NCBI GenBank assembly: GCA_021201795.1
Contig: JAJQEF010000002.1
Coordinates: 1 to 64,000, forward strand
DNA length: 64,000 bases
Direction: 5' to 3'
From: Rikenellaceae bacterium
Lineage (GTDB): Bacteria; Bacteroidota; Bacteroidia; Bacteroidales; Rikenellaceae
The position numbers and the translations under genes were made by a program. Shown here piece by piece: positions 1 to 9,599 of the stretch (position 1 is its first letter; every line of letters begins with the position of its first letter). A model generated the notes under the pieces. It made no database searches. It had not been told where the DNA came from and was given only the letters and a program-made list of their open reading frames with translations.

Positions 1-50
1 GTCTTACCGTTATTATGATACAGGTCGTCGGAAAGTAGAATTTTCTTCAT
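1..50 (-). CDS. 5' end of an unidentified gene, cut by window edge
   Basis: An ATG on the minus strand at 50..48 opens a frame that reads MKKILLSDDLYHNNGK and runs off the window start. Only 16 codons are visible, so nothing can be said about function. It lies downstream of the tRNA terminator on the same strand, with a 170-base AT-rich leader in between in which I see no clear TAnnTTTG element. It could be a chance frame. Confidence 0.35.
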   Translation of the reverse strand, partial: MKKILLSDDLYHNNGK

Positions 51-223
51 AGTTTTTTTGAGGGTTAACATTTATAAATTTTTTGAAAAAGGAAATCCGG
101 CGACCTTCTTTTTTTCTAATCAAGCATTTTAATAGTAATAACATCAGCCTCCATATGCAGCGCACTTCTTGATTATTTTTTATTTCCCGTTTACTTTAAA
201 ATAATAGTAATCGACTATAAATT

Positions 224-259
224 AAAAACAGTAACTAACATAAGTTAATTACTGTTTTC
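224..259 (-). terminator. Intrinsic terminator of tRNA(CAT)
   Basis: An inverted repeat with arms AAAACAGTAA and TTACTGTTTT encloses a short AT-rich interior and ends in a T run when read on the minus strand. It begins a few bases past the 3' end of the tRNA, which fits a Rho-independent terminator for it. Confidence 0.6.
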
Positions 260-263
260 TGTG

Positions 264-338
264 TGGACCCAGCTGGGCTTGAACCAGCGACCCCCTGATT
301 ATGAGTCAGGTGCTACTAACCAACTGAGCTATGGGTCC
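264..338 (-). tRNA. tRNA with anticodon CAT (Met or Ile2)
   Basis: The minus strand folds into a full cloverleaf of 75 nt. The acceptor arms GGACCC and GGGTCC pair, the D arm reads AGCTCAGTTGGTTAG, the anticodon stem CCTGA/TCAGG encloses a CTCATAA loop with anticodon CAT, and the T arm contains GGTTCAAGC. No CCA is encoded, as is usual in this phylum. A CAT anticodon may be elongator Met or Ile2 with a lysidine-modified C; the weak G-rich anticodon stem does not decide between them. It is not the initiator, which would show three G-C pairs before the loop. Confidence 0.93.
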
Positions 339-411
339 ATAAGGATTATTTCCTTATTTGCGAATGCAAAGATAATTTAATCCATTAAAAAAACAAAATA
401 TTTCCGTTTTT

Positions 412-1866
412 TTAAAACAATCCTTTATTAAGATCGTTGTCAGGGATCACTGCATTATTTTCATCTTTAAGATGTACTCTGGATATTCTGTCCGCATTGT
501 TTTCATTGAATGCAACCTTGCGTCTCAACCACGCTGGTGTGTTCTCCAACTCTTCATAATTTATAGCTGGAGGAGCCTGTTCTTCAATCTTAGTAGTCTT
601 GGGAACATTAACATTCGTCGGCTGCACAGGTACTTTGGCACGCATGATATTAATATCCGGCTCTATACGTTCTACTTTTTTTACAGGATTTATCGTTGAT
701 GTTTCCGGTTTAGTATTCTGTTCTTTTTTATCATCGGAAACTTGCGGATTCTCCACAGCATTATTATCCGCATCGGGTTCTTCCATCGGAGGAATTTCAC
801 CTTCTGGATCTTCTACTGCTGGTTCTTCTTTTTCGCCGGACTTTTCACCTGCTACCGACTGTTCATAAGAAGGATATCCTTCTATCGCATCAGAATCAAA
901 TCCGGTAGCGATTATAGTAACCTGTATATCTTCTCCTAAGTTTATATTCTTACCGAATCCCCAGATAAGATCGGCAGTATTCCCGGTCTTTTCCTGTACG
1001 AACTGGGTGATATGCTTCATTTCCGACAACTTAGCTTCATGTTCGTCGGAAGAAGTTATATTTACCAGAATATTACGCGCACCAGCTATATCGCGATGGT
1101 TTAACAATGGAGACGACAACGCTTCCTGAACTGCCGCGTTCGCCCTATTCTCACCACTCGCTTTACCCGTACCCATAAGAGCCACACCACTGTCGCTCAT
1201 TACAGTCTGAACATCCTTGAAGTCGACGTTTACATAATTGTCGCCAGTAATTATTTCAGCGATTCCTTTCGCAGCGTCGGCAAGAATATTATCCGCCATA
1301 CCGAATGCTTCCGATAGTGTAAGGTCCCCGTGAATTTCAAGGATATTCTCATTATTGATAACAAGAAGCGAATCGACGTATTTTTTTATTTCATCAATAC
1401 CATGGTATGCCTGCTTGAACCGTTTCGGCCCTTCGTCCACGAACGGAATAGTAACAATAGCAACAGTAAGAATACCGAGCTCCTTTGCAGCCCTGGCGAT
1501 AACCGGCGCAGCGCCTGTACCCGTTCCACCTCCCATACCTGCCGTTACAAAGACCATTCTGGTTCCGTGTCTTTTAAATACATCTACGATTTCGTCGTAG
1601 CTTTCTTCTGCGGCGGCACGTCCTATTTCAGGTTTGTTTCCTGCTCCTAATCCTTGCGTAAGCGATTGGCCCAATACGATCTTTATCGGTATCTGACTTC
1701 TGTTCAGCGCCTGCATATCCGTATTGCAGACCATAAAAGACACGTCGGTTATTCCGAGATGGAACATATGGTTAACCGCATTACTACCTCCACCGCCTAC
1801 ACCTGCCACCATTATTATTGACGGGGCAGCCTTAGGCAACTCAAAAACATCGATTATATCTGGCAT
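412..1866 (-). CDS. ftsZ: Cell division GTPase FtsZ
   Basis: FtsZ is the tubulin-like GTPase that polymerises into the Z ring at mid-cell and recruits the divisome. The 484-residue product shows the glycine-rich nucleotide motif [10 protein letters not shown] near residues 22-31 and the tubulin signature MGGGTGTG at 111-118. The GTPase and tubulin-C domains fill residues 15 to about 325. An acidic, Pro/Glu-rich linker of more than 100 residues follows, ending in a conserved [12 protein letters not shown] segment near 445, the long tail typical of Bacteroidota FtsZ. The ATG at 1866 is 6 bases after the ftsA stop, so it is the last gene of murC-ftsQ-ftsA-ftsZ. No terminator is evident between its stop and the tRNA gene. 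Confidence 0.97.
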   Translation of the reverse strand: MPDIIDVFELPKAAPSIIMVAGVGGGGSNAVNHMFHLGITDVSFMVCNTDMQALNRSQIPIKIVLGQSLTQGLGAGNKPEIGRAAAEESYDEIVDVFKRHGTRMVFVTAGMGGGTGTGAAPVIARAAKELGILTVAIVTIPFVDEGPKRFKQAYHGIDEIKKYVDSLLVINNENILEIHGDLTLSEAFGMADNILADAAKGIAEIITGDNYVNVDFKDVQTVMSDSGVALMGTGKASGENRANAAVQEALSSPLLNHRDIAGARNILVNITSSDEHEAKLSEMKHITQFVQEKTGNTADLIWGFGKNINLGEDIQVTIIATGFDSDAIEGYPSYEQSVAGEKSGEKEEPAVEDPEGEIPPMEEPDADNNAVENPQVSDDKKEQNTKPETSTINPVKKVERIEPDINIMRAKVPVQPTNVNVPKTTKIEEQAPPAINYEELENTPAWLRRKVAFNENNADRISRVHLKDENNAVIPDNDLNKGLF

Positions 1867-1872
1867 AACTCT

Positions 1873-3294
1873 TTAAATTTCGTCGTCAATTGTTTCGAAC
1901 ATGCCGGCAAATTTGTCTGCTATTTTTCCAAAAATTCCACGCTTCCGAGGCTTATCGTCTTTGCCGTCTTCTTCCGCATCGTCGAAGGCCGTATCATTGG
2001 ATTTTTTAACCGGATCCTTTTCAGGCACATTAAATTTAGGCCTCTGCGAAGTCGCTTGCTGCGGATTTGCAGTTACAGACGGTTGAGACTGAGACACAGG
2101 AGGGACTGCCACCGTTTTTGGTGCGTCTACAACCATTGCCACTCCATCTTTGAGAGCCTGAAGAAGAAGTCCCACAGCTGTAGAATATCCGGGGTCGTTT
2201 ATTAATTCCCGGTTATTTTCCGCTACGTGAACATCCGGAACTGCAATCCTCACTTCATATCCGGTCTGTCCGCGGAATAAAATATCCAAATTCCGAAGAT
2301 TCGCGCATGCGCCCGTTAACACTATGCCGGCAGCTAATTTATCCTTATAGCCGGAACGTCTTATTTCGTAATTAACACTTTCAATAACATCGAGCATTCT
2401 CGCTTCGATTATAGAGGCAAGATTACGGAAGGAAATTTCTTTCGAACTGCGGGCGTTAACCCCGGGTATGGTTATATATTTATCGGGTCTTTCAAGCTCG
2501 CTTACTGCTCCCCCGAATTTTATTTTAAGGCTTTCTATGTAACGCTCAAGTATTCCATAGTACCGTATATCTCTGTTTATAATGTTACCCCCAAGAGGAA
2601 TAATAGCCACATGGCGGACTATATTATCATGATAGATACACAGATCCGTAGTACCTCCTCCTATATCGACCACTGCGACTCCCAGCTCCTTTTCATCAGG
2701 GACAAGAACGGCCTCGGCAGATGCCAGAGGATTCAAAATATGTCTGGATACTTTTATATTTGACTTGGCAAGACATTTATCGATACGCGTGATCGTTTCA
2801 CGATTCCCCGATACGATATTAAATGAAGCCTCGAGTTTTTTCCCGATAACTCCTACAGGTTCTCCTATATCCGATTCTCCGTCGACGGAATATTTCTGGG
2901 GAATAATATGGACAATGGTTTCGCCTATCGGTATCTGTACATTATTCATACTTTCGTTCAGACGCTGAACGTCGGTCTTCCTGACTTCATTGTCATTATT
3001 TTCTATAAAAATATAACCGGAATGTTTAGAGGATTTTATATGCTGCCCCGTAATTCCGACATAAGCTTCTTTTACGGATATTCCGAGTTCTTTTTCGATC
3101 TTCTCCAGAGTATTCTTCAGTGCTTTAGACAGGTGCTCGGTATTTTTAATTTCACCGCGCGACACGCCACCCAGTGAATCACTGACCGCACCGGAAAGAA
3201 TCTCGATTTTATGGTTATCAGATTTTTTCCCGACAAGGGTAACGACTTTAGAAGTCCCAAGGTCTATCGCTACTACATACTCCTTTTTTTCCAT
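1873..3294 (-). CDS. ftsA: Cell division protein FtsA
   Basis: FtsA is the actin-like ATPase that tethers FtsZ filaments to the membrane. The 473 residues carry the actin-fold phosphate-1 motif (AIDLGTSKVVTLVG, residues 9-22), an SHS2/1C region rich in V/I strands, and the phosphate-2 motif DIGGGTTDLCIY near 210-221. A Pro/Ser/Gln-rich and charged linker follows residue 385, and the last 20 residues (KIADKFAGMFETI) look like an amphipathic membrane-targeting helix. It sits between ftsQ and ftsZ in the same direction; the ftsQ coding frame ends 40 bases upstream. Confidence 0.96.
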   Translation of the reverse strand: MEKKEYVVAIDLGTSKVVTLVGKKSDNHKIEILSGAVSDSLGGVSRGEIKNTEHLSKALKNTLEKIEKELGISVKEAYVGITGQHIKSSKHSGYIFIENNDNEVRKTDVQRLNESMNNVQIPIGETIVHIIPQKYSVDGESDIGEPVGVIGKKLEASFNIVSGNRETITRIDKCLAKSNIKVSRHILNPLASAEAVLVPDEKELGVAVVDIGGGTTDLCIYHDNIVRHVAIIPLGGNIINRDIRYYGILERYIESLKIKFGGAVSELERPDKYITIPGVNARSSKEISFRNLASIIEARMLDVIESVNYEIRRSGYKDKLAAGIVLTGACANLRNLDILFRGQTGYEVRIAVPDVHVAENNRELINDPGYSTAVGLLLQALKDGVAMVVDAPKTVAVPPVSQSQPSVTANPQQATSQRPKFNVPEKDPVKKSNDTAFDDAEEDGKDDKPRKRGIFGKIADKFAGMFETIDDEI

Positions 3295-3333
3295 TTCAAT
3301 ACTCAGGTATTAAATAATTTCCCAAAACTCAGA

Positions 3334-4139
3334 TCAGACGCGGCAGATTACCTGATCTTTAAACCTTATATCGATATATTTATATTTGTTCCACCCTTCG
3401 TAGGGAAGTCCTTTTTTATAAAATTTCATCAGTTTTTCAAGTTTTTCCCTGTAACCGTCAATATCTCCCAGTAGAATAACCGAATCTCCGGCTCGGGGTA
3501 TTAACTCCACCTGATTACCGGAAATTATATTTATCTGGACAATCTGTGCATTCCAAAATGCACTATTATCCAGGAAATTTACAAATTTAATCAGATTATG
3601 TATAAAATCGTCATTTTTTTCGTTTTTTTTTCATCCTCCGTATATGATGTTAAATAGCCGGTAAAACCGCTTTCAAAAGGCAGTTCGGGGACTCCCGTAA
3701 CTATAGGCACATCGACAGGCGAACCGTCCACCGGAACTACGAAAAGATCGTCCGTAATATATACTTTATAACCGTTATCCGTCTGGATTCTTACCAAAGG
3801 CTTCCGCTGACGGATTTCGATATTCAGCTTACCGTTGATCGTAGTATATACCTTACGTTGTTTGATATACGGATTCTCCGAAAGAACGTTCTCCACCGCA
3901 AGAATATCGATCGAGTCCAGGCGTACACTATCCAGTCTTATATTTTTTCTCCTGAGAATCTGCTCTACGGACTGCGGACTTACAAAACGATAACGAGAGC
4001 TGTCCTTAACCACGACATTAACACCCGTGCAGATAATATCGGAGTTCCTCACCGAACAATGACGCATTGCAAAAATAAGATAGACCAATAGAGCGATCCA
4101 TATTATTATATTTACTACAAGGCCTTTACTTAGTGTCAT
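3334..4139 (-). pseudogene. ftsQ: Cell division protein FtsQ, split by a frameshift in an A9 run
   Basis: FtsQ is a bitopic divisome protein that links the early ring to the septal wall synthases. The N-terminal part starts at ATG 4139, overlapping the murC stop as ATGA, and has one membrane helix (VVNIIIWIALLVYLIFAM) followed by a POTRA-like region. This frame stops near 3591 after an A9 tract. The next frame continues without interruption to a TGA at 3336..3334 and reads DDFIHNLIKFVNFLDNS onwards, ending in YIDIRFKDQVICRV, which is the expected FtsQ C terminus. Restoring one A gives a protein of about 268 residues, normal for the family. In the zero frame the tract is A_AAA_AAA, so a -1 slip would also join both halves. 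Confidence 0.88.
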
Positions 4140-5512
4140 TCGAGTCCGTATTTTTCTTTTAAAATCGAATTTATCTGACCGCAATATACATCTATATCCC
4201 CGGCTCCAAATGTAACCAACACATCTACAGGCTCATTTCGCACCAAATCCGGGATCTGAGATTTATCTATAATTCGTGCATCAGAGGTTATATTTTTACG
4301 GATCATTTCCGAGTCCACGCCGTCAATAGGCAATTCCCGTGCCGGATAAATCGGCAGAAGCACAACCTCGTCCGCAAGAGATAACGACTCCGAAAATTCT
4401 TTGGCAAAATCACGCGTACGGGTATAGAGATGCGGTTGGAATATCGCTTTGATCTTACGTCCGGGGAACATTTTACGCAACGATTTTATAGCCGCTTTCA
4501 GTTCCTCGGGATGATGTGCATAGTCATCCATATAAACGACTTCAGGCGTATTTATATAGAACTCGAAACGTCGTTTGACACCGCTGAAACTTCCGATCGC
4601 ATCTTTCAGCTTATCAGCATCGAATCCGGATTTCCAGATCAATGCCACAGCGGCAACTGCGTTCTCTATATTTATCCATCCCGGAATGCCTGAAATACAA
4701 TTTTCAATAACCATATCAGGGCATACGATATCGAAACAGGAATGTCCGCCCTCGACAGGTTTTATATTTTTCGCATAAAAATCACATGGAATATCGTAAG
4801 AATATCTGTAAACGGCAATATCATTTTTGTCAGCCAAATCAATATCGATCCTGTTATTCAAAACCAGGACTCCTCCTCTCTTTATCTGCGATATGAACTC
4901 CGCAAAAGATTTTTTCACCTCTTCGTAAGTTCCGTAAATATCCAGATGATCAGCATCTACTGCTGTAACGACCGCAGCGTCCGGGAATAACTGTAGAAAC
5001 GATCTGTCGAATTCATCGGCTTCAACAATAAGATTTTTTTCGTTTCCGAGAACAAGATTCGATTGAAAATTCCTCGAGATCCCTCCCAAAAAAGCACTGG
5101 AACCGCTTCCTGCCATATTATCGAAATATGCCGCCATTGTAGAAGTCGTGGTTTTACCGTGGGTTCCGGCAACAGCCATCAGGTATTTCCCCTGCGACAG
5201 TTCACCCAAGGCCTTCGATCTTTTTACTATACGGAATCCGTTATCACGGAAATAATTAAGTTCGGCGTGTTCCGACGGTATTGCGGGGGTATAGATAACG
5301 AGAGTATCGGAAACGTTTTTAAATATATCGGGAACAAGCGCAACATTATCCTCGTAATGAATGTCCATTCCCTCTTCCTCCAATGCACGGGTAAGAACCG
5401 TACTGGTACGGTCATAGCCTGCGACATTCTTTCCGATATGTTTAAAATAACGGGCGATCGAACTCATTCCGATCCCGCCTATGCCTATAAAATAAATGTT
5501 TCCGAAATCCAT
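4136..5512 (-). CDS. murC: UDP-N-acetylmuramate--L-alanine ligase MurC
   Basis: MurC adds the first amino acid, L-alanine, to UDP-MurNAc in the cytoplasm, using ATP. The Rossmann-like N terminus begins IYFIGIGGIGMSSIARYF; the Mur ligase P-loop AGTHGKTTTS lies near residue 115 (numbering from ATG 5512), followed by the metal-binding EADEFDRSF segment and a DDYAHHPEE motif in the C-terminal domain. I chose ATG 5512 (MDFGNIYFIG) over the ATG 60 bases upstream because family members begin directly with this strand; this gives 458 residues. The TGA stop overlaps the ftsQ start. The usual upstream partner murG is absent; trxB is found there instead. Confidence 0.95.
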   Translation of the reverse strand: MDFGNIYFIGIGGIGMSSIARYFKHIGKNVAGYDRTSTVLTRALEEEGMDIHYEDNVALVPDIFKNVSDTLVIYTPAIPSEHAELNYFRDNGFRIVKRSKALGELSQGKYLMAVAGTHGKTTTSTMAAYFDNMAGSGSSAFLGGISRNFQSNLVLGNEKNLIVEADEFDRSFLQLFPDAAVVTAVDADHLDIYGTYEEVKKSFAEFISQIKRGGVLVLNNRIDIDLADKNDIAVYRYSYDIPCDFYAKNIKPVEGGHSCFDIVCPDMVIENCISGIPGWINIENAVAAVALIWKSGFDADKLKDAIGSFSGVKRRFEFYINTPEVVYMDDYAHHPEELKAAIKSLRKMFPGRKIKAIFQPHLYTRTRDFAKEFSESLSLADEVVLLPIYPARELPIDGVDSEMIRKNITSDARIIDKSQIPDLVRNEPVDVLVTFGAGDIDVYCGQINSILKEKYGLE

Positions 5513-5599
5513 AATTACAGTTTTCGGAAACAAATATACCAAAATAAAGAGAAATTTATTTAAACAATTCAAACTAAAGCAATAATTATGTTAAAAACT

Positions 5600-6535
5600 T
5601 TAAATTTCTCCTCTGAGGAACCTTTCGCAATCCAGAGCTGCAACACATCCCGACCCTGCAGCCACGACTGCCTGACGGTATTTAGGATCTTTTACATCTC
5701 CTGCGGCAAAGACACCGGCAATATTTGTTTTCGAGCTGTCCGGTTGGGTTTTGATATATCCCTGTTCATCTACGGCAACATAATTTTTAAACACTTCTGT
5801 ATTCGGATGATGACCGATCGCAAGGAAAAATCCATCGATCTGGAGCTTAATTTCACTACCATCATCAGCAACTATGAGAACTCCGGTCACCCCACTCTCA
5901 TCTCCAAGAATCTCTTTTGTGTTGTAACCGTAAATAATCTCGATATTAGGAGTGGCTTCTACCCTCTCCTGCATCACTTTCGAAGCCCTCATATAGTGTT
6001 TACGTATTATCAAATATACTTTTTTACAGAGTGAAGCAAGATACACGGCCTCTTCGCATGCCGTATCGCCACCTCCTACTACAGCAACATTTTTATTGCG
6101 GTAGAAAAATCCGTCGCATGTGGCGCAAGCTGAAACGCCCATTCCCCTGAATTTATTTTCAGATTCGAGACCGAGATATTTTGCCGTAGCTCCGGTAGCT
6201 ATAATAACCGCATCCGCCTCGATATCTTTTTTTCCATCCACAGTAAGCCTTAACGGCATCTTGGAAAAATCTACGGAAGTAATCACCCCCGTACGGATGT
6301 CGGTGCCGAATCTCTGCGCCTGCGTACGAAACTGTTCCATCATTTCAAGTCCGTTTATTTCTTCCGGATATCCCGGGAAATTTTCAATATCCGTAGTGGT
6401 GGTCAATTGCCCTCCGGGCTCGATACCCTGATATAGCACCGGGTTCATATTTGCCCTCGCAGTGTATATCGCCGCAGTGTATCCCGCCGGCCCGCTGCCA
6501 ATGATTAGACATTTGATCCTTTCTGTTGTTTCCAT
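5600..6535 (-). CDS. trxB: Thioredoxin-disulfide reductase
   Basis: TrxB passes electrons from NADPH through FAD to thioredoxin in the cytoplasm. The 311 residues contain the FAD-binding GSGPAGYTAAIYTARA near the N terminus, the redox-active CATCDG near residue 137, the NADPH-binding GGGDTACEEA, and the C-terminal FAD motif GVFAAGDVKD. Length matches low-molecular-weight reductases. It is transcribed towards murC with an 87-base gap, and divergently from the M23 lipoprotein gene. Confidence 0.96.
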   Translation of the reverse strand: METTERIKCLIIGSGPAGYTAAIYTARANMNPVLYQGIEPGGQLTTTTDIENFPGYPEEINGLEMMEQFRTQAQRFGTDIRTGVITSVDFSKMPLRLTVDGKKDIEADAVIIATGATAKYLGLESENKFRGMGVSACATCDGFFYRNKNVAVVGGGDTACEEAVYLASLCKKVYLIIRKHYMRASKVMQERVEATPNIEIIYGYNTKEILGDESGVTGVLIVADDGSEIKLQIDGFFLAIGHHPNTEVFKNYVAVDEQGYIKTQPDSSKTNIAGVFAAGDVKDPKYRQAVVAAGSGCVAALDCERFLRGEI

Positions 6536-6557
6536 ATCTGAATTCTTTTTTTTATAC

Positions 6558-6584
6558 TTGTATGATAGTTTTTAATTATCTTTG
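6558..6584 (+). promoter_or_regulatory. Bacteroidota-type promoter for the M23/LysM gene
   Basis: A TTG at 6558 is followed after 16 bases by TATCTTTG at 6577..6584, which matches the TAnnTTTG -7 element. It points rightwards and would give a leader of about 145 bases before ATG 6735. Confidence 0.5.
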
Positions 6585-6734
6585 CGAAGATTTACGGTTC
6601 TGACCCGTAAGCATTTACACAAAGAAAATATCACTCTGAAAATGACGTTATTTAACTGTGACTTACAAAGATATTAATTTATTTACAAAAAATTGCCAAT
6701 CAGGTCCCACGGCCTGTAATTGAAAATATATTAT

Positions 6735-7739
6735 ATGTTGAAAAAAAATCTAATCATATTGTTCGCAGGATTGCTTCTCGCGGGTTGTGCGGGAAATAAA
6801 CAGGGGCGGAAATCTGTGGAACGAAGTCCGGAATACGTTCTGGCTTCCCCTATCACGTACGATGAGTCGCAGAAACCGGGGGTTTCTTCCGACGGAACCA
6901 AAGAGATCGAGATAATAAGATCCGAAATAAAAAACAAACAGAAACAGGACTACCCTAAAATAACTTTTTCCGCGAAAGAAACAGAACACGTTAGTATTAC
7001 AAGTTATAATCCTTTTTCGGAAGTGCGGGAGATCGTACTTAACCTGGCGGAACTTCGAAATGAATTTTACTTCCCGTACAGAGGAAAGTTACTGTCCAAT
7101 TACGGAATGAGAGGCGGCTCCATGCACACAGGAGTAGATATAAAAGCCATTCCGAACGACACTATAAAAGCCTGCCTTCCCGGTGTGGTGCGAATGTCGA
7201 AGAGTTACTCAGGATACGGCAACATAGTAGTGATAAGACATTATAACGGTCTGGAGAGTGTTTATTCCCACAATTCCAAAAACCTGGTTAAACCGAACGA
7301 TGTGGTATATGCAGGAACCCCTATAGCCCTTGCAGGAAGAACCGGAAGGGCAACTACGGAACATCTGCATTTCGAATTAAGGGTAATGGGACAGCATTTC
7401 GATCCGTCACTGGTCATCGATGCTGCGAACCATACCCTCCGGGACGGAGTAGTGACCATAAAAAATAACGGCGGCAAGATCGTAGCATCGAGTACCAAAG
7501 TAAAATCATCCACGACTTCTACCACTACGATAGCTTCACATACATCTTCACAGGAACCTACATCATCCTCATCAGCGTCGGTTTCATCCAAAGGATCCAA
7601 GACACACAAAATACAAAAGGGAGATACGCTTTATTCCCTGTCCAGAAAATACAACACTTCGGTTTCAAATCTGTGCCAGCTTAACGGCATATCGACAAAT
7701 ACCACACTCAGGATAGGCGACGTACTAAAAGTAAAATAG
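6735..7739 (+). CDS. M23 metallopeptidase lipoprotein with LysM domain
   Basis: This is a predicted peptidoglycan DD-endopeptidase anchored in the envelope. From ATG 6735 the product has a lipoprotein signal ending in LLLAGC, a 90-residue variable region, an M23 domain with the zinc ligands in MHTGVDI (HxxxD) and TEHLHFEL (HxH), a Ser/Thr-rich linker, and a C-terminal LysM repeat (KIQKGDTLYSLSRKYN to GDVLKVK). A TTG 15 bases upstream in frame is less likely, since the signal peptide starts cleanly at MLKKNLIILF. All zinc ligands are present, so it should be active, unlike EnvC-type activators. The LysE-type gene starts at the base after its stop. Confidence 0.93.
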   Translation: MLKKNLIILFAGLLLAGCAGNKQGRKSVERSPEYVLASPITYDESQKPGVSSDGTKEIEIIRSEIKNKQKQDYPKITFSAKETEHVSITSYNPFSEVREIVLNLAELRNEFYFPYRGKLLSNYGMRGGSMHTGVDIKAIPNDTIKACLPGVVRMSKSYSGYGNIVVIRHYNGLESVYSHNSKNLVKPNDVVYAGTPIALAGRTGRATTEHLHFELRVMGQHFDPSLVIDAANHTLRDGVVTIKNNGGKIVASSTKVKSSTTSTTTIASHTSSQEPTSSSSASVSSKGSKTHKIQKGDTLYSLSRKYNTSVSNLCQLNGISTNTTLRIGDVLKVK

Positions 7740-8372
7740 ATGAAGATCGTCGAATTTATCACCGCATCCGTAATACTTACCATAATGCCGGGTCCTGATA
7801 TCATTTATGTTATGATTCAGGGACTGACCCGCGGACGCAAGGCGGGGATCGCTGTTTCTCTGGGACTATGTTGCGGATTATTTTTCCACACGATGGCGGC
7901 AGCATTGGGGCTTTCACTTATAATCGCCAATTCCCCTTTCTTATTCAACATAGTGAGATATGCCGGGGTGGCTTATCTGCTTTATATGGGAATCAAATCA
8001 TTCGTAAGCTCAGGGAAATCAAACAACACGGCGGCTTCTGAAAATGATACGGCACAGGAAGGTTTTCTGACTCTATACAAACGCGGAATAACGATGAACG
8101 TACTGAATCCTAAGGTTTTGATATTCTTCCTCGCATTTCTTCCGCAGTTCATCGACCAATCCGGCACTTCTACAACGACAGACATTTTCATTCTGGGAGG
8201 GCTGTTCGCACTTCAGGCTCTAATAATTTTCACTACTGTTTCCCTCCTATCTGGCTATTTATCCAACATGTCAGGTAAATTTATGAGCGGCAGGGCAGTC
8301 GGAATTGTAAACGGAATAGTTTACTGGGGAATCGCGGTTATTTTTCTATTCAGCAGGGGACCCGCAGCCTAA
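7740..8372 (+). CDS. LysE/RhtB-family amino acid exporter
   Basis: The 210 residues form about six hydrophobic helices and show the family hallmarks: ASVILTIMPGPDIIYVM at the N terminus and the RGITMNVLNPKVLIFFLAFLPQF motif in the middle (here cited as its two halves, RGITMNVLNPK and FLAFLPQF). Members export amino acids or homoserine lactones from the cytoplasm; the substrate cannot be inferred. Its ATG immediately follows the stop of the M23 gene, suggesting co-transcription. It ends 4 bases inside the convergent queE. Confidence 0.9.
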   Translation: MKIVEFITASVILTIMPGPDIIYVMIQGLTRGRKAGIAVSLGLCCGLFFHTMAAALGLSLIIANSPFLFNIVRYAGVAYLLYMGIKSFVSSGKSNNTAASENDTAQEGFLTLYKRGITMNVLNPKVLIFFLAFLPQFIDQSGTSTTTDIFILGGLFALQALIIFTTVSLLSGYLSNMSGKFMSGRAVGIVNGIVYWGIAVIFLFSRGPAA

Positions 8373-9001
8373 GGTATGCGCATGAATTTATGGGTCTGCA
8401 CAGATATGTTCCATTGCGGATTTGCTTTGACATATTCCACTATCACTGGAACAACTGTTTCATAACGGCTCCATTCCGGTTGAAGGAACAGTTTACAGTT
8501 TTCTGACGTTTTAGAAGCGTTCTTCTCAGCCCAATTAAAATCATCTTCAGACTCCACAATTACTTTCAGTTCATGAGCCTTGGCAAGATTTTCTTCCAAA
8601 GGGGGACTATTCTTTTTCGGCGACAGGCATATCCAGTCGATGTAGCCCCTTATATGGCAATTACCTGAAGTCTCAAGGAATATTTCGAGTCCGTGGGACC
8701 GAAGTCCCTCCGTAAGTTTTTCCAATGGGTATTGGGTGGGTTCTCCACCGGTAATTACGATAGCGTGTGCAGGAAATGAAACAGCACGATTTATTATTTC
8801 AGCAATTTCTACCGGGGGAAATTGTTTAGGGTTCCATGTATATTTTGCGTCGCACCACCGGCATCCGACATCACACCCTCCCAGACGTATAAAATAGGCC
8901 GGTTTACCGGTATGATAGCCTTCTCCCTGTATTGTATAGAAATCTTCGACAAGCGGAAGTTTATTTCCGTTATCGAGAAGATCGTTAATAATATCTTTCA
9001 T
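8369..9001 (-). CDS. queE: 7-carboxy-7-deazaguanine synthase QueE
   Basis: QueE is a radical-SAM enzyme that makes 7-carboxy-7-deazaguanine from 6-carboxytetrahydropterin in queuosine synthesis. The N terminus reads FYTIQGEGYHTGKPAYFIRL, and the cluster motif is GGCDVGCRWCDAKYTW, giving the CxxxCxxC cysteines. TGGEPTQYP and the SPK motif of the C-terminal half are also present. The 210 residues match the family. It overlaps hpt by one base on the same strand, and queA lies elsewhere in the window (44746..45966). Confidence 0.94.
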   Translation of the reverse strand: MKDIINDLLDNGNKLPLVEDFYTIQGEGYHTGKPAYFIRLGGCDVGCRWCDAKYTWNPKQFPPVEIAEIINRAVSFPAHAIVITGGEPTQYPLEKLTEGLRSHGLEIFLETSGNCHIRGYIDWICLSPKKNSPPLEENLAKAHELKVIVESEDDFNWAEKNASKTSENCKLFLQPEWSRYETVVPVIVEYVKANPQWNISVQTHKFMRIP

Positions 9002-9540
9002 TATTCTTTAATTGCATAAACATCTTTCAGGTTCCTTCCCAATCCGTCGTAATCCAGTCCGAAACCCACTATAAAATCATCGGGAATCTCCATGGCGCGA
9101 TAAAAATCATCCGAATTACCCTTATACAGCGACGGTTTAAAAAACAACGAGGCGAACCGTACGTTTCCCGCTCCGTTTTCAATAAGCTGCTCGCGGATAG
9201 CATAGATCGTTTTTCCTGTCTCTACAATATCTTCCAGAACTATTACACTACGTCCCTTTACATTTTCTTTTATGGAGATAACGCTTTCCACCTTACCTGT
9301 GGAAGAAGTTCCCGAATAAGAATTCATTCTGACGAACGTCACTTCACAGGGACATTCGATATTCTTCAGAAGTTCCGCTGCAAACATAAAAGATCCGTTC
9401 AACACCCCAACGAACAGAGGCATTTCTTCTCCGACCAGTTCGGCACTCAGTTTTGCAGCAAGATTTTCCACCGCTTTAACTATAGTCGCATTATCGATTG
9501 ATTTGACAAATGTTCTGCCGTGCAGTGTTACGGTCTTCAT
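9001..9540 (-). CDS. hpt: Hypoxanthine phosphoribosyltransferase
   Basis: Hpt converts hypoxanthine or guanine and PRPP to IMP or GMP in purine salvage. The 179 residues contain VGVLNGSFMFAAELL, the PRPP-binding motif VIVLEDIVETGKT and the C-terminal VGFGLDYDGLGRNL segment typical of the family. It is divergent from purE across a 59-base spacer, so purine salvage and synthesis genes share one control region. A TACCTTCG at 9573..9566 on the minus strand is a one-mismatch -7 element. Confidence 0.95.
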   Translation of the reverse strand: MKTVTLHGRTFVKSIDNATIVKAVENLAAKLSAELVGEEMPLFVGVLNGSFMFAAELLKNIECPCEVTFVRMNSYSGTSSTGKVESVISIKENVKGRSVIVLEDIVETGKTIYAIREQLIENGAGNVRFASLFFKPSLYKGNSDDFYRAMEIPDDFIVGFGLDYDGLGRNLKDVYAIKE

Positions 9541-9557
9541 TTTTGTTAATAATTGAT

Positions 9558-9565
9558 TAATTTTG
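9558..9565 (+). promoter_or_regulatory. -7 element for purE
   Basis: TAATTTTG matches TAnnTTTG and lies 35 bases before the purE ATG. The nearest TTTG upstream (9542) is only 12 bases away, so the -33 box is unclear. Confidence 0.4.
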
Positions 9566-9599
9566 CGAAGGTAAATATTTTAACGAAGAAAAAACAATT

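Noticed and set aside
8369..9540. Queuosine-responsive (preQ1) riboswitch before queE
   Set aside because: queE overlaps hpt, so no leader exists there, and the hpt-purE spacer of 59 bases shows no preQ1 pseudoknot.
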